From G965247475 sp965247475 (GTDB lineage Bacteria; Chloroflexota; UBA11872), in NCBI GenBank assembly GCA_965247475.1, contig OZ252016.1:434001-498000 (forward strand): 64,000 bases of DNA. Reading direction: 5' to 3'. Below the pieces are notes generated by a model, which had not been told where the DNA came from, did no database searches, and saw only the letters and a list, made by a program, of their open reading frames with translations. Below, one piece after another: positions 26,229-35,171 of the stretch (the first letter of the stretch is position 1; the number at the start of each line of letters is the position of its first letter). The translations under genes were made by a program, and so were the position numbers.

Positions 26229-26864
26229 ATGCGAGCGTTAGGCCGCCCACGGATGCTCGCGATGAGTGCGTTCTTGATAGCCGCGGTCCTGAGCGCCTGC
26301 GGTGAGGGCGAGGGCGCGGCGGGGGGTGGCGAGAGCGAGGGCGCGGCGGGGGGTGGCGAGAGCGAGGGCGGAGAGTACTCCGTCGCGACGGGCATCCGGA
26401 TCAGAGAGGCCGATCTCTTCCTCACCGAGGCCGACGCCGGCACGACCATCAACACCCCGACGTTCATTGCCGACATCGGCGACTTGGACAAGAAAGGCGT
26501 CATGCTGACGCTGGAGGGAGATGACGCCTCGAGCCTGCGCTGGCGGTTCGCGGAGAAACCGGACCCCTTCCTCGTCGAGTGGTACGGGGTTGATGATCGG
26601 CTCGCGTTCGAGACCGACGGGCTGATCGGTGATCCCGCCATGGCGACCAAGGTCCTCGAGTTCCGGCCGAGCAAGATCGGCGAGACCACCTTCATGCTGG
26701 AACTGGTCGAGCAGGACCCGACCAAGCGGACCGAACCGCCGGCCAAGCGGCTCGAGTTCACCTTCTCCGTCTGCTACGAACCGGCACAGGTGATAACCAG
26801 CGGCGGTGGCGCGAGCGGCGCGAGCGGGCAGCAGCCGCCGCCGCTGCCCGTCAGCACCTGTTAG
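26229..26864 (+). CDS. Lipoprotein with a chagasin-like (I42) C-terminal domain, paralogue 1
   Basis: The 211-residue protein has a signal peptide and lipobox LSAC (Cys24), then a Gly/Glu linker built from a tandem 27-bp repeat (two GEGAAGGGES-like units). The folded part begins LTEADAGTTI and contains LEGDDASSLRWRF, AFETDGLIGDP, TKVLEF, TTFMLELVEQDPTKR and PPAKRLEFTF. The order of these blocks resembles the inhibitor-of-cysteine-protease I42 fold. That assignment is inference. Three close relatives occur in this window (at 32.5, 34.5 and 61.5 kb). A -10-like TATCCT lies at 26165. Confidence 0.7.
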   Translation: MRALGRPRMLAMSAFLIAAVLSACGEGEGAAGGGESEGAAGGGESEGGEYSVATGIRIREADLFLTEADAGTTINTPTFIADIGDLDKKGVMLTLEGDDASSLRWRFAEKPDPFLVEWYGVDDRLAFETDGLIGDPAMATKVLEFRPSKIGETTFMLELVEQDPTKRTEPPAKRLEFTFSVCYEPAQVITSGGGASGASGQQPPPLPVSTC

Positions 26865-27036
26865 ACAAGCGCGCGCCGCCTCAGAGCTTCGCCGAGCTTC
26901 AGCCGTCACCAGTCCGCCGGGGCCGTTAGCCCGCCGTCGAGGTCCCCAGACCAGCAAGACTCGGCCGCTATGATCCCGGTTGAGCCACAGCCGCGATCCG
27001 CGACGGCCGGAGCGGTGGCGGGAAGGGTGCGGTCCA

Positions 27037-28191
27037 ATGTCTGGATTCAACGGGCTGGGCATGAATCTCGGGAATCTCTCTCGGCTGTCCAAGGCCAAGA
27101 GCCGGTCGATCTCGGCCGAGAATCCCACCGGTGCCAAGGGCAAGGGCGCGATGGCCGAGCCCGCACCCGACGGGCCGGCGAGACTGCTTGGCCGGGGCTG
27201 GAAATGCCGCCCGTACGTCATGCTCGAGCCGGGCCAGACCGCCACGCTGGCGGACATCGAGGGGCCCGGGGCGATCCAGAGCCTGTGGTTCGCGGGTGAC
27301 ACGGGTGACAGCAGCCGCGACGACATCCTCCGCATCTATTGGGAGGATCAGGATCAACCGTCGGTCGAGTGCCCGCTCACCGATTTCTTCGCCACGCCCT
27401 GGCCCGCGGCGCCGAAGAATCCTGGCGTTCCGCTCAAGGCCGCGAGATCGGGCGGTCCGTTCGCGCAGGTCAACGCGCTGCCGGTGGCGGTGAACCCGAA
27501 CCTTGGGCTGAACTCCTTCTGGGAGATGCCGTTTCGCAAGCGGTGCCGCATCACGATGGAGAACCGCCACCCGACCCGTCCGCACCTCTACCACCACCAG
27601 ATCAACTACACGCTCACCGAGGTGCCGGACGATGCGGCGTATTTCCACGCACAGTTCCGGCGCGTGAATCCAGTGCCGACCGGCGAGGTCTACACGATCC
27701 TGGACAGCGTCCGCGGGCAGGGGCACTACGTCGGCGTGTCGATGGGCTGGGGCGTCAACACGAATGGCTGGTGGGGCGAAGGCGAGATCAAGTTCTACAT
27801 CGACGGTGATGATGAGTTCCCCACGATCTGCGGCACCGGCACCGAGGACTATTTCGGTGGCGGGGCCGGCTGGATCGTCGATGACGCCTATGCGACCTAC
27901 TCCACGCCGTTCCTCGGCATGCAGCAAGTCATCGAACCGGACGGCTTCTCCAAGGTGGAGCACCGCCACTCCCTGTACCGGTTTCACGTCATGGACCCGG
28001 TTCGGTTCGAGCAAGACCTTCGCGTGACGATGCAGGTGCTCGGCTGGCAGGCGCATCGCGAGTCCGACGGCATCGGCGAGGCCTACCTGCCGGGTCACGA
28101 CGACGTCAGCTCGGCGTGCTTTTGGTATCAGACCTTGCCGACCGCGCCGTTCCCCGAGCTGCCCGAGCGGGTCTTCCTGACAAACCTGTAG
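27037..28191 (+). CDS. DUF2961 protein (GH172-like glycoside hydrolase)
   Basis: The 384-residue protein shows the DUF2961 pattern: GPGAIQSLWF, the RIYWEDQDQPSVECPLTDFF segment, FWEMPFRKRCRITMEN, DGDDEFPTICGTGTEDYFGG and the later YRFHVMDPVRFEQDLRV. The last two blocks hold the acidic residues implicated in catalysis in GH172, which includes fructan/difructose and arabinofuranose-active enzymes that form oligomers resembling viral capsid folds. No signal peptide is visible. GGGAAGGG precedes the ATG. It lies between a lipoprotein and a sulfatase fragment. Confidence 0.85.
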   Translation: MSGFNGLGMNLGNLSRLSKAKSRSISAENPTGAKGKGAMAEPAPDGPARLLGRGWKCRPYVMLEPGQTATLADIEGPGAIQSLWFAGDTGDSSRDDILRIYWEDQDQPSVECPLTDFFATPWPAAPKNPGVPLKAARSGGPFAQVNALPVAVNPNLGLNSFWEMPFRKRCRITMENRHPTRPHLYHHQINYTLTEVPDDAAYFHAQFRRVNPVPTGEVYTILDSVRGQGHYVGVSMGWGVNTNGWWGEGEIKFYIDGDDEFPTICGTGTEDYFGGGAGWIVDDAYATYSTPFLGMQQVIEPDGFSKVEHRHSLYRFHVMDPVRFEQDLRVTMQVLGWQAHRESDGIGEAYLPGHDDVSSACFWYQTLPTAPFPELPERVFLTNL

Positions 28192-28380
28192 GCGCGCCGG
28201 GCGGCTACTGGCGCCCGGCCGTCGCGAACGATCCTCGAGGCCGGACGAAGCTGCTCAAGCATTGTGACAAGACCCCGCGCGCGTTCACGACCTGCTCCAT
28301 CGTTGGCCAAGGGCCACGTCTGCCCGACCGGCTGCTGGCAAAGACCTAGCGAGGCGACTGTTAGGCATCCGTTCGGGCGA

Positions 28381-28860
28381 CGTGTCCCTGACCCGCTCCA
28401 CGACCTGGCCGCAACCGCTCTCGACTACGCGGGTCTGGAGCGCCTGCCCGGGATGGATAGCAGGTCCGTCAGACCGTTGCTGGAGGGCCGGCACGAGCCG
28501 CATCGGGACTTCGTGGTTTCCGGCCTCCTCGACTGGGACTTGGTCTGGGACGGCCACTACGAGCTGGTGCGACGGCAGCGCGGCTACCGTCTTGTCGACG
28601 AGGACGACGACGGCGTCGTGCATGATGCCGGCGATCTCGACGAACGGATCGCGAAGCAGCGACGGGCGATGGACAGGCCCCAGGATTGGGTCGGCGACAC
28701 GCTTCTGTTCGACCTCGATGTGGACCCCAATGAGGACGCCAGCATCGTGGAGCAAGCCGCTCCCGAGGTAGAGCGGCTCTCGGCGCTGCGGGATAGCGCC
28801 ATCGGATCGGTGTCCCACAGCTACACCGACGAGCAGCTAGCGCGGGCCAGGCGCCGGTGA
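28381..28860 (+). pseudogene. Sulfatase C-terminal fragment
   Basis: The frame encodes RVPDPLHDLAATALDYAGLE, then GMDSRSVRPLLEG and HRDFVVSG, a block typical of the C-terminal half of type I sulfatases, and finishes with LLFDLDVDPNEDASIV and the closing helix. The N-terminal half with the CxPSR formylglycine site and metal ligands is absent, and no start or ribosome binding site is found. It is best read as a remnant of a deleted gene. The stop is at 28860, only a short distance from a palindromic repeat. Confidence 0.6.
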
Positions 28861-28893
28861 TCGGGGACTGGCCGCATCCCTCGGTCGGCCTGT

Positions 28894-28917
28894 AAGGGCG
28901 GTTCGCGAACTGCCCCT
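28894..28917. repeat. Palindromic repeat, type C
   Basis: AGGGCGGTTCGCGAACTGCC is part of a near-perfect palindrome that is perfect at 35502-35525 and degenerate near 32376. It lies between the sulfatase fragment and the kinase gene. Confidence 0.65.
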
Positions 28918-29016
28918 ACTTCGGATCGCCGCGACCGGCCGCTGCTGCTCCGCCGCCCGCTCGCATCCGGTCGCCGCCTGTAGTATCGCCATCGACGCCC
29001 GGCGCCGGAGCCTGCC

Positions 29017-30114
29017 ATGGCCTCGATCGAGATCCCCGCGGGCCTGGAGGGCATCACACCGCACTGGCTTACCCGAGCCCTGCGCTCGTCGGGTGTTCTG
29101 CGGCACGGCGCCGTCGCGCGCCTTCGGGTCCAGCGGATCGCTGGAAATCAAGGATTCGCCGGCCAGCTTCAACGGATGCACATCGACTACAGCGACGCTC
29201 ACGCCGACGCCCCCGATTCGCTCATCGCCAAGCTCCATAGCCTGGTTCGCGCGACCCGCGAGCTCCTCCGCGATCTCGGCGCGCCTACCCGCGAGCTGCG
29301 GTTCTACCGGGAGCTTGCCCCCACGCTGGAGTTGCGCACGCCGCGCCTTTACTACGGCAGCGCGGACCCGGTCGACGGCGCCTTCGTCTTGCTGCTGGAG
29401 GATCTAGCGCCGGCCCGCGCCGGGGATCCGGTGGTCGGCTGCTCGGCTGGCCAGATCGCCGATGCCCTCCAGCAGGCCGCCGTGCTGCACGCGCGCTGGT
29501 GGAACGGCCCCGCGCTGGCCTCGATCGGCTGGCTCCCTACCTTTGAGGACCTCGCGACCCGGCGCCATGCGGTGAGCCGGCGGCATTGGGATGTGTTTAT
29601 CGAGAGGTACCGCAGCCATCTGCCGTCCGGCTTCCTGGCCCTGAGTGACAGGCTGCGGCGCGGACTCGATGTTGCGCGGCATCGGCTCTCGGCGCTGCCG
29701 CCCACCCTGCTTCACGGCGACTTCCGGCCAGACAACCTGCTGTTCGCTTCGACCGACGCCGGTGGAGCGATCGCCGCCGTCGACTGGCAGGTGACCATGC
29801 GCGGCCCCGGCGTCTGCGATGTCGCGTATTTCTTGGCGGCCTGCGGACCGCCGGAGCTCCGGCGCGAACTGGAGCGCGAGGCGCTAGGGGCCTATGCCGC
29901 CGCGCTCGCGTCCCGCGGCGTGCCCGGATACACGAACGAGCAATGCGCCGAGGACTATCGAGTCGCGATGATCGACATCCTTGCCCGCGTCTCGGTCCTG
30001 ACCGTGGGGCTTGTGCCGCGCAGTCCGCATGGCCGCGCCCTGTTCGCGGCGCTCGCCGAGCGTGTGGCCGCGGCCGTCATCGACCTGGACTGCGCCGATC
30101 TGGTGCCCGATTGA
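29017..30114 (+). CDS. Phosphotransferase of the ecdysteroid-kinase-like/APH superfamily
   Basis: The 365-residue protein has a protein-kinase-like fold of the aminoglycoside phosphotransferase superfamily. AKLHS supplies the nucleotide-binding Lys (K72), LHGDFRPDN is the catalytic loop (H233, D235, N240) and AAVDWQ the metal-binding Asp (D256). The family includes choline, macrolide and ecdysteroid-type kinases. It likely phosphorylates a small hydroxylated molecule with ATP in the cytoplasm; the substrate is unknown. A -10-like TAGTAT lies at 28981-28986, and GGAG lies about nine bases before the ATG. Confidence 0.8.
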   Translation: MASIEIPAGLEGITPHWLTRALRSSGVLRHGAVARLRVQRIAGNQGFAGQLQRMHIDYSDAHADAPDSLIAKLHSLVRATRELLRDLGAPTRELRFYRELAPTLELRTPRLYYGSADPVDGAFVLLLEDLAPARAGDPVVGCSAGQIADALQQAAVLHARWWNGPALASIGWLPTFEDLATRRHAVSRRHWDVFIERYRSHLPSGFLALSDRLRRGLDVARHRLSALPPTLLHGDFRPDNLLFASTDAGGAIAAVDWQVTMRGPGVCDVAYFLAACGPPELRRELEREALGAYAAALASRGVPGYTNEQCAEDYRVAMIDILARVSVLTVGLVPRSPHGRALFAALAERVAAAVIDLDCADLVPD

Positions 30115-30275
30115 GCCGGGCCGCGGGACCGCACGCCCTGGCGGGGTCGGCGCTCGGACGGCTCTGCCACACGAGTGCGGCCCGGCCTCTCGAGATCTGT
30201 TCACCAGCTTGACGTGCGTCACACAAAGCTCCCACCATGGGATGGTCCGCTACGTCTCACAAGCACGAAACTCTG

Positions 30276-31127
30276 ATGACTTTGGACATTGACCGACACG
30301 TAAATGATCTCGAGCGGGATGGCTACACGATCCTCAAGAGTGTGATTCCGCCTGCCGAGATTGAGGCTGCGAGACAGGCGATCGACGAGACACTGGCGGC
30401 AGAGGAGTCCATCGGTCGGGAGTATGGCCTGCAGAGTGAGAACCTTCGCATGGCATTCAATGCGCAGGCCAAGCACGCGTACTTTAGCGGCCTCCCGCTG
30501 CGCGTCGCTGAGCCCATGCAAGTTGCTCGGCGCATTCTCGGGGAAGATATGTTTGCGCACGATGTAGCGATCCGTGTGCCCATGCCCACTGGGCAAAAGG
30601 ACCATCGGAGCCTCGGCGGCAACCTGCACGCCGACTGGGGCGACTTCACCGTGAAACCGTTCATTGGCGGCAAGCACTACGCGCTTGGAATTCAATCCGC
30701 CTGGGCGATAACCGAATTCAACGATGAGACGGGTGCGCCAGTGATCTGGCCGGGATCGCATCAGATTCCGGAGATTCCACCCGAGGAACCAGAGGCGCTG
30801 CCGCCCGGCTGGATCATCCCGGATGCGCCGGCCGGGTCCGTCGTGATGTGGGATGCGAGCCTGTGGCATACGGGAGGCACAAATCGAAGTCAGCAACCGC
30901 GCTACTCATTGATCTTCTTCTTCCAACGATGGTGGGTGAAGGGATTCAACGACGCCTTCCGCTATATCTCGCCAGAGGCCCGTGCCGCCATGACCGAGGA
31001 GGAGCGGCGCGTCTGGGGCCTTGAGGCCGGGGTCCCGCCGAACACGCACCTCCGAGGCATGAGCGCCGAGCAGCTGGCGGCCCTCACGATCGAGCAGAAG
31101 GCTGTTCTCAACATCGCGCCCTATTGA
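30276..31127 (+). CDS. Phytanoyl-CoA dioxygenase (PhyH) family protein
   Basis: A 283-residue Fe(II)/2-oxoglutarate oxygenase. The metal triad is HAD (H118, D120) and H198 in LWHTGG, followed by an Arg (R204 or R209) that would bind 2-oxoglutarate. The N-terminal DLERDGYTILKSVIPPAEIE is characteristic of PhyH proteins. It hydroxylates an unknown small substrate. The ATG at 30276 places the family start (a DG-Y motif soon after) near residue 10; an ATG at 30237 is an alternative. No strong ribosome binding site is present at either. Confidence 0.85.
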   Translation: MTLDIDRHVNDLERDGYTILKSVIPPAEIEAARQAIDETLAAEESIGREYGLQSENLRMAFNAQAKHAYFSGLPLRVAEPMQVARRILGEDMFAHDVAIRVPMPTGQKDHRSLGGNLHADWGDFTVKPFIGGKHYALGIQSAWAITEFNDETGAPVIWPGSHQIPEIPPEEPEALPPGWIIPDAPAGSVVMWDASLWHTGGTNRSQQPRYSLIFFFQRWWVKGFNDAFRYISPEARAAMTEEERRVWGLEAGVPPNTHLRGMSAEQLAALTIEQKAVLNIAPY

Positions 31128-31415
31128 TCCAGGTCTGCACTCGATGCGCGATGGCGGCGTTGATCTCGTGCGCGTGCTCGTCGAGGTCGATTCGTGCGGG
31201 TACGTGTGCAGCGGCGCGATCGACGATCCGGACTCGACCGGCTTCCGAGGTGTGGACGTCTTGACATCAGGACTGGTGGCGTCGTACCCGGGATGGATTG
31301 ATGTGAGGCGCGGGTCTGGGAAACGGGGCGGGATTTACCGAACAGGTTCCGGATCGACAGAGAACGTAGCGTCGGATGCCGTAGCATCCAGGGCGCACCT
31401 AGAAAGGATCAAGCC

Positions 31416-32297
31416 GTGGCGCACAAATACTCGGTTGTTCTCTCCACGTTAGTCAGCGGGGGCGGCGACGTCTGGGCGGCCCCCGACGAGGTTCTCGAAA
31501 CGATCGCGGAGGCCGGCTACGACGGCGTTGATTTCGATGCCGACCCCGACCGGATCGACCCGGAGCTGTTCCGACGGGTTACCGACCGGGCGCGCGGGCT
31601 CGGTTTGCGACTCCCCGGCCTCGTCGGAGCCTGGGGCGTCTGGCACGCGGGGGAGGAGCGCGATCTTGTATCGAGCGACGAGGACGTGCGCGCCTACGCG
31701 GTGAGCTATGCCAAGCGCAGCATCGACCTTGCCTCGGATTTCGACGAGCCTCCAGTCTTCAACATCGACGCCGTGCCGCCTCGTCCCGAGTATCCCGTTT
31801 CGAGCATCCCGCATCGTGTGCTGCGTGAGAGCTTCGAGCGGTCGGCGCGTGAGATCGCCGAGTACGCGGATCCGAGGAGGGTGCAAGTTGCGATCGAGCC
31901 GATCAACCGGTTCGAGGGCTACGTCTCGTTTATGAACAGCGTCGAGGATGCAATGAGCGTCGTGCGGTCGTTGGACATGGATAACTTCGGCGTCATGGCC
32001 GACTTATTTCACGTCAATATCGAAGACGGACCGGTCACCGACGCACTGCGTATGGCGGGTGACAAGCTGCTGTACGTTCACCTCGCCGACAGCAACCGGC
32101 AGGTCCCCGGAACCGGTCACATCGACTTCCTCAACGTCGTGCGAACCCTCGACGAGATCGGCTATACCGGATATATCGCGACCGATACCGTTCCGTCGCT
32201 CCCCGACTGGAAGACCGTGGTTACGGAGTCCATCGCGTTCATGAAGCAAATCGAGCGAACCGTCGCCTTGCAGCACCGGCTTGCCGCCAGCGGTTAG
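31416..32297 (+). CDS. Sugar phosphate isomerase/epimerase (AP2Ec TIM barrel)
   Basis: The 293-residue protein has four likely metal-binding positions: E in VAIEPINRFEGY, D in GVMADLFHVNIE, H in YVHLADSNRQVPG and the final D/T segment YIATDTV. The HLADSNRxxPGxGHxDF pattern is typical of the tagatose/psicose 3-epimerase and hydroxypyruvate isomerase relatives, so ketose epimerisation is plausible. The start GTG has AAGGA about eight bases upstream. A 288-bp gap precedes it, with a -10-like TAGCAT at 31382 and no recognised gene. Confidence 0.85.
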   Translation: MAHKYSVVLSTLVSGGGDVWAAPDEVLETIAEAGYDGVDFDADPDRIDPELFRRVTDRARGLGLRLPGLVGAWGVWHAGEERDLVSSDEDVRAYAVSYAKRSIDLASDFDEPPVFNIDAVPPRPEYPVSSIPHRVLRESFERSAREIAEYADPRRVQVAIEPINRFEGYVSFMNSVEDAMSVVRSLDMDNFGVMADLFHVNIEDGPVTDALRMAGDKLLYVHLADSNRQVPGTGHIDFLNVVRTLDEIGYTGYIATDTVPSLPDWKTVVTESIAFMKQIERTVALQHRLAASG

Positions 32298-32406
32298 CAC
32301 GCGCCGAGCGCTCGGGTTGCCGGACTGAGTGACGTCGCGGGCGGGCAGCAGCCCACGGCAAGGTTGGTGGTCCTGTACGGGCGGTTCGCGGACATTCCCT
32401 ACCGCT

Positions 32407-33042
32407 GATCGCCGCGGTGCCTATCGTTGCGACTGGGGCTAGGCTATCCCTCTCGGTCGAAGCTCGGTCGCCTGACGGCCGATCTGAGGCGGGTTGGCGA
32501 TGCGCACGCGAGTCATACGCCACTTGGTTCCCGGGTTGTTCGTGGCTGTGGCGCTGCTCGTCGGCGCCTGCGGTGACGAGTCATCTGACGCGGTCGATGA
32601 TCGGTCCGCCGCGACCGGGCGCGTGCAGCTCGACTATCAGGTCATCACCGAGGCGGATGCCGGCAGCGTCGTCAAGATCGCGGTCTTCTGCCATGTCATC
32701 GACCTCCCCGATAAGAAGGGCACCGAGCTTCATCTGACCGGTGACGACGCGTCGACGCTGCGCTGGCGATTCGCGCAGAAACCCGACCCGTTCAACCTCG
32801 AATGGTTCAAGGTCGACGGGGAGCTCGCGTTCGAAACCGACGGACTGATTGGCGATCCGACCACCGCGGCCAAGGTCCTTGAGCTCCGGGGCCTGGTCTT
32901 CGGCGAAACCGAATTCGTGCTCGAGCTGGTCGAGCGCGACCCCGCGCAGCGGGGCGGTCCACCGGCCAAGCGCCTGACGTTCCCGATCGAAGTGTTTCTC
33001 GATCAGCCCGGCGCCGGTGGCGGCTCGGCGCCCTGCCGCTAG
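32407..33042 (+). repeat. 636-bp direct duplication, copy 1 (promoter and lipoprotein gene)
   Basis: This block matches 34455-35090 at a constant offset of 2,048 bp without insertions or deletions and with only scattered substitutions. It covers about 93 bp upstream of the lipoprotein gene and the whole gene. Beyond both ends the flanks differ, so the duplication boundaries are sharp at the stop codon. Confidence 0.9.
32500..33042 (+). CDS. Chagasin-like lipoprotein, paralogue 2
   Basis: A 180-residue lipoprotein (lipobox VGAC, Cys24) with the same folded domain as the protein at 26.2 kb: ITEADAGSVVKI, LTGDDASTLRWRF, LAFETDGLIGDPTTAAKVLEL, EFVLELVERDPAQR and PPAKRLTFPIEV. The start is the ATG matching the second copy; a TTG two codons upstream is not conserved there. 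TGAGG lies just upstream. It is nearly identical to the gene at 34548. Function inferred only from domain shape: possibly an inhibitor of secreted cysteine peptidases. Confidence 0.7.
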   Translation: MRTRVIRHLVPGLFVAVALLVGACGDESSDAVDDRSAATGRVQLDYQVITEADAGSVVKIAVFCHVIDLPDKKGTELHLTGDDASTLRWRFAQKPDPFNLEWFKVDGELAFETDGLIGDPTTAAKVLELRGLVFGETEFVLELVERDPAQRGGPPAKRLTFPIEVFLDQPGAGGGSAPCR

Positions 33043-33269
33043 CGGCCTTCGACCTCAGCGCGCGCCCTCGCGCCTGATTCGGTACCCGTCCGTCCGCCCG
33101 ACCGAGCCAAGCCGTTCGCCGCATTCAACGTCTGAATCCGTCAACGCGGCCGCGAATATCGTGGTCAACCGTCCCGGTCAATGACGCGACACCGATTGGA
33201 GCGGGGCGGCACGCGAGCTCCCGAGCGATGCTGCCGATCCACCCCGGCCTTCGGTATCGTTCGCGATCA

Positions 33270-33390
33270 GAGACCTTTGCAAGACGCCCTTGCCCTCTGG
33301 GAGAGCGTTGGGGTGAGGGCGTCTTCCAGCTTCGGGGGAAGCTCTGGATACCGGCTTTCGCCGGTATGACGAAAGTTATGCAAAGGTCTC
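33270..33390. mobile_element. MITE-like element (121 bp) with terminal repeats and target duplication
   Basis: The ends are perfect 12-bp inverted repeats: GAGACCTTTGCA at 33270-33281 and TGCAAAGGTCTC at 33379-33390. GATCA flanks both sides (33265-33269 and 33391-33395), a probable 5-bp target duplication. The interior has no gene but includes the hairpin ATACCGGCTTTCGCCGGTAT. It would need a transposase supplied elsewhere in the genome. Confidence 0.75.
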
Positions 33391-33409
33391 GATCAGGGGG
33401 ACAGCACGT

Positions 33410-34249
33410 ATGACGGGACAGCAATTCAGCGGGAAGACGGCCATCGTGACCGGCGGCGCGCGGGGTCTCGGAGCGGCCATCGCGGAGCGGCTCGCCGCCG
33501 ACGGCGCCTCCGTTCTGATTGCCGATATCGACCTCGATGCGGCGCGGCAGCGCGCCGACGCGATCGAGGGCGCCGGCGGCACCGCGGCGGCGCGACTGAC
33601 CGACGTGGGCGAGGCCGCGCAGATCGACTCGATGGTGCGTGATGTCGTAGATCGCTGGGGCCGCCTGGACATCCTCGTGAACAATGCGTTCCCGGTGCTC
33701 GACGCCGCCAGCGGCGGTGCCGAGGACGTAGCGCCGGACGAGTACGACCGCGCGATGGCCGTGCTGGTGAAAGCCAGCTACCTGGCGGCTCGGGCGGGCG
33801 TGCCGCATATGCGCCGCCATGGCGGCAGCATCGTCAACATCTCGTCGGTCCACGGGCTGCTCGTCGCTCGCGGCACGCTTGTGTACGAGACCGGCAAAGC
33901 GGCCATGATCGCCGCCACGCGCCAGATGGCCGTGGAGTACGGCCGCGACGGCATCCGCGCCAACGTCGTCGCCCCCGGGCACATCGCCACCGAGACGATC
34001 AAGGCCGCCATGTGGGACGCGAACCCATCGGGCCTGGAGTTCATCGCCGATCAATACCCGCTCGGGCGCGTGGGGCGGCCGGAGGAGATAGCCGCGGCCG
34101 TGGCGTTTCTCTGCTCGGACGAGGCCTCGTTCATCACCGGCCACACGCTCGTCGTGGACGGCGGGTTGTCGATCCAGCTCCAGGAGAACTTCGGCGTTCA
34201 GCAGGCGCACTTCGTCCAGAACCACCCCGAGACCGAGCTCCCGTACTGA
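33410..34249 (+). CDS. Short-chain dehydrogenase/reductase (SDR)
   Basis: The 279-residue enzyme has the classical SDR features: TGGARGLG cofactor loop (residues 14-21), the NNA motif at 91-93, the catalytic Ser in NISSVHG, and YETGK (Y159, K163). APGHIATE follows, then VAFLCSDEASFITGHTLVVDGG, the usual C-terminal part. The region is about 25 residues longer at the C-terminus than typical SDRs of 250 aa. It is cytoplasmic and NAD(P)-dependent; the substrate is not evident. It lies between the two duplicated lipoprotein genes. Confidence 0.85.
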   Translation: MTGQQFSGKTAIVTGGARGLGAAIAERLAADGASVLIADIDLDAARQRADAIEGAGGTAAARLTDVGEAAQIDSMVRDVVDRWGRLDILVNNAFPVLDAASGGAEDVAPDEYDRAMAVLVKASYLAARAGVPHMRRHGGSIVNISSVHGLLVARGTLVYETGKAAMIAATRQMAVEYGRDGIRANVVAPGHIATETIKAAMWDANPSGLEFIADQYPLGRVGRPEEIAAAVAFLCSDEASFITGHTLVVDGGLSIQLQENFGVQQAHFVQNHPETELPY

Positions 34250-34299
34250 TCGACCGCGTCAAGCGGTTGGGAGTCATTCCGACGCGGACTTCTCCCCCC

Positions 34300-34329
34300 G
34301 TGCACCCTGAGCCAGTCGAAGGGGCACGG
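34300..34329 (+). repeat. Dispersed intergenic repeat, type A
   Basis: A second copy of the GTGCACCCTGAGCCAGTC unit, closed by the complementary GGCAC. It is preceded by a GTCATTCCGACGCGGA element of the type B/D kind. It lies directly after the SDR gene. Confidence 0.75.
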
Positions 34330-34454
34330 GAATGCCAGGTGGCCCACGTCCCACGGCGGGACCCTAACGGCGCACGCGGGGTTCGGCAACGGCTTACCTT
34401 CGAAGGGTGGACAACCTGAAGCCCCCGCCACCCGTTGACAATCCATGCGAGGCC

Positions 34455-35090
34455 GATCGCCGCGTTGCCTATCGTTGCGACTGGGGCTAGGCTATCCCTC
34501 TCGGTCGAACCTCGGTCGCCTGACGGCCGATCTGAGGCGGGTCGGCGATGCGCGCGCGAGTCATACGCCACTTGGTCCCCGGGTTGTTCGTGGCTGTGGC
34601 GCTGCTCGTCGGCGCCTGCGGCGACGAGCCATCTGACGCGGTCGATGATCGGTCCGCCGCGACCGGGCGCGTGCAGCTCGACTATCAGGTCATCACCGAG
34701 GCGGATGCCGGCAGCGTCGTCAAGATCGCGGTCTTTTGCCATGTCATCGACCTCCCCGATAAGAAGGGCACCGAGCTTCATCTGACCGGTGACGACGCGT
34801 CGACGCTGCGCTGGCGATTCGCGCAGAAACCCGACCCGTTCAACCTCGAATGGTTCAAGGTCGACGGGGAGCTCGCGTTCGAAACCGACGGACTGATTGG
34901 CGATCCGACCACCGCGGCCAAGGTCCTTGAGCTCCGGGGCCTGGTCTTCGGCGAAACCGAATTCGTGCTCGAGCTGGTCGAGCGCGACCCCGCGCAGCGG
35001 GGCGGTCCACCGGCCAAGCGCCTGACGTTCCCGATCGAAGTGTTTCTCGATCAGCCCGGCGCCGGTGGCGGCTCGGCGCCCTGCCGCTAG
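34455..35090 (+). repeat. 636-bp direct duplication, copy 2
   Basis: This is the partner of 32407-33042, at an offset of exactly 2,048 bp. The copied block ends with the lipoprotein stop codon, and the flanks differ. The shared upstream 93 bp probably carry the promoter. Confidence 0.9.
34548..35090 (+). CDS. Chagasin-like lipoprotein, paralogue 3
   Basis: A 180-residue lipoprotein almost identical to the one at 32500 (for example GDEP instead of GDES near the start). The same signal peptide, lipobox VGAC (Cys24) and folded domain are present. Few differences suggest a recent duplication or gene conversion. Both copies keep open frames, so both may be expressed. Confidence 0.7.
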   Translation: MRARVIRHLVPGLFVAVALLVGACGDEPSDAVDDRSAATGRVQLDYQVITEADAGSVVKIAVFCHVIDLPDKKGTELHLTGDDASTLRWRFAQKPDPFNLEWFKVDGELAFETDGLIGDPTTAAKVLELRGLVFGETEFVLELVERDPAQRGGPPAKRLTFPIEVFLDQPGAGGGSAPCR

Positions 35091-35125
35091 TGGTCGTTCC
35101 CGCCGCCCGCGCCCGTCACCCGGCC

Positions 35126-35171
35126 GGCGCCGAGGTCTGCTAGCCTCCCTCGCGTTGAACAGCGCGCGCGG
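35126..35171. repeat. 46-bp repeat, copy 1
   Basis: The 46 bases beginning GGCGCCGAGGTCTGCTAGCC are identical to 40135-40180. Here they follow the third lipoprotein gene and abut the IS110 relic; the other copy lies upstream of the beta-propeller gene. A TAGCCT -10-like hexamer lies inside. Confidence 0.75.

Noticed and set aside
31144..31452. Open frame of about 100 codons before the sugar isomerase
   Set aside because: It overlaps the next gene, has no family resemblance and no ribosome binding site.
33125..34225. Long open frame on the strand opposite the SDR gene
   Set aside because: It is a GC-rich shadow of the SDR coding frame with no homology or ribosome binding site.
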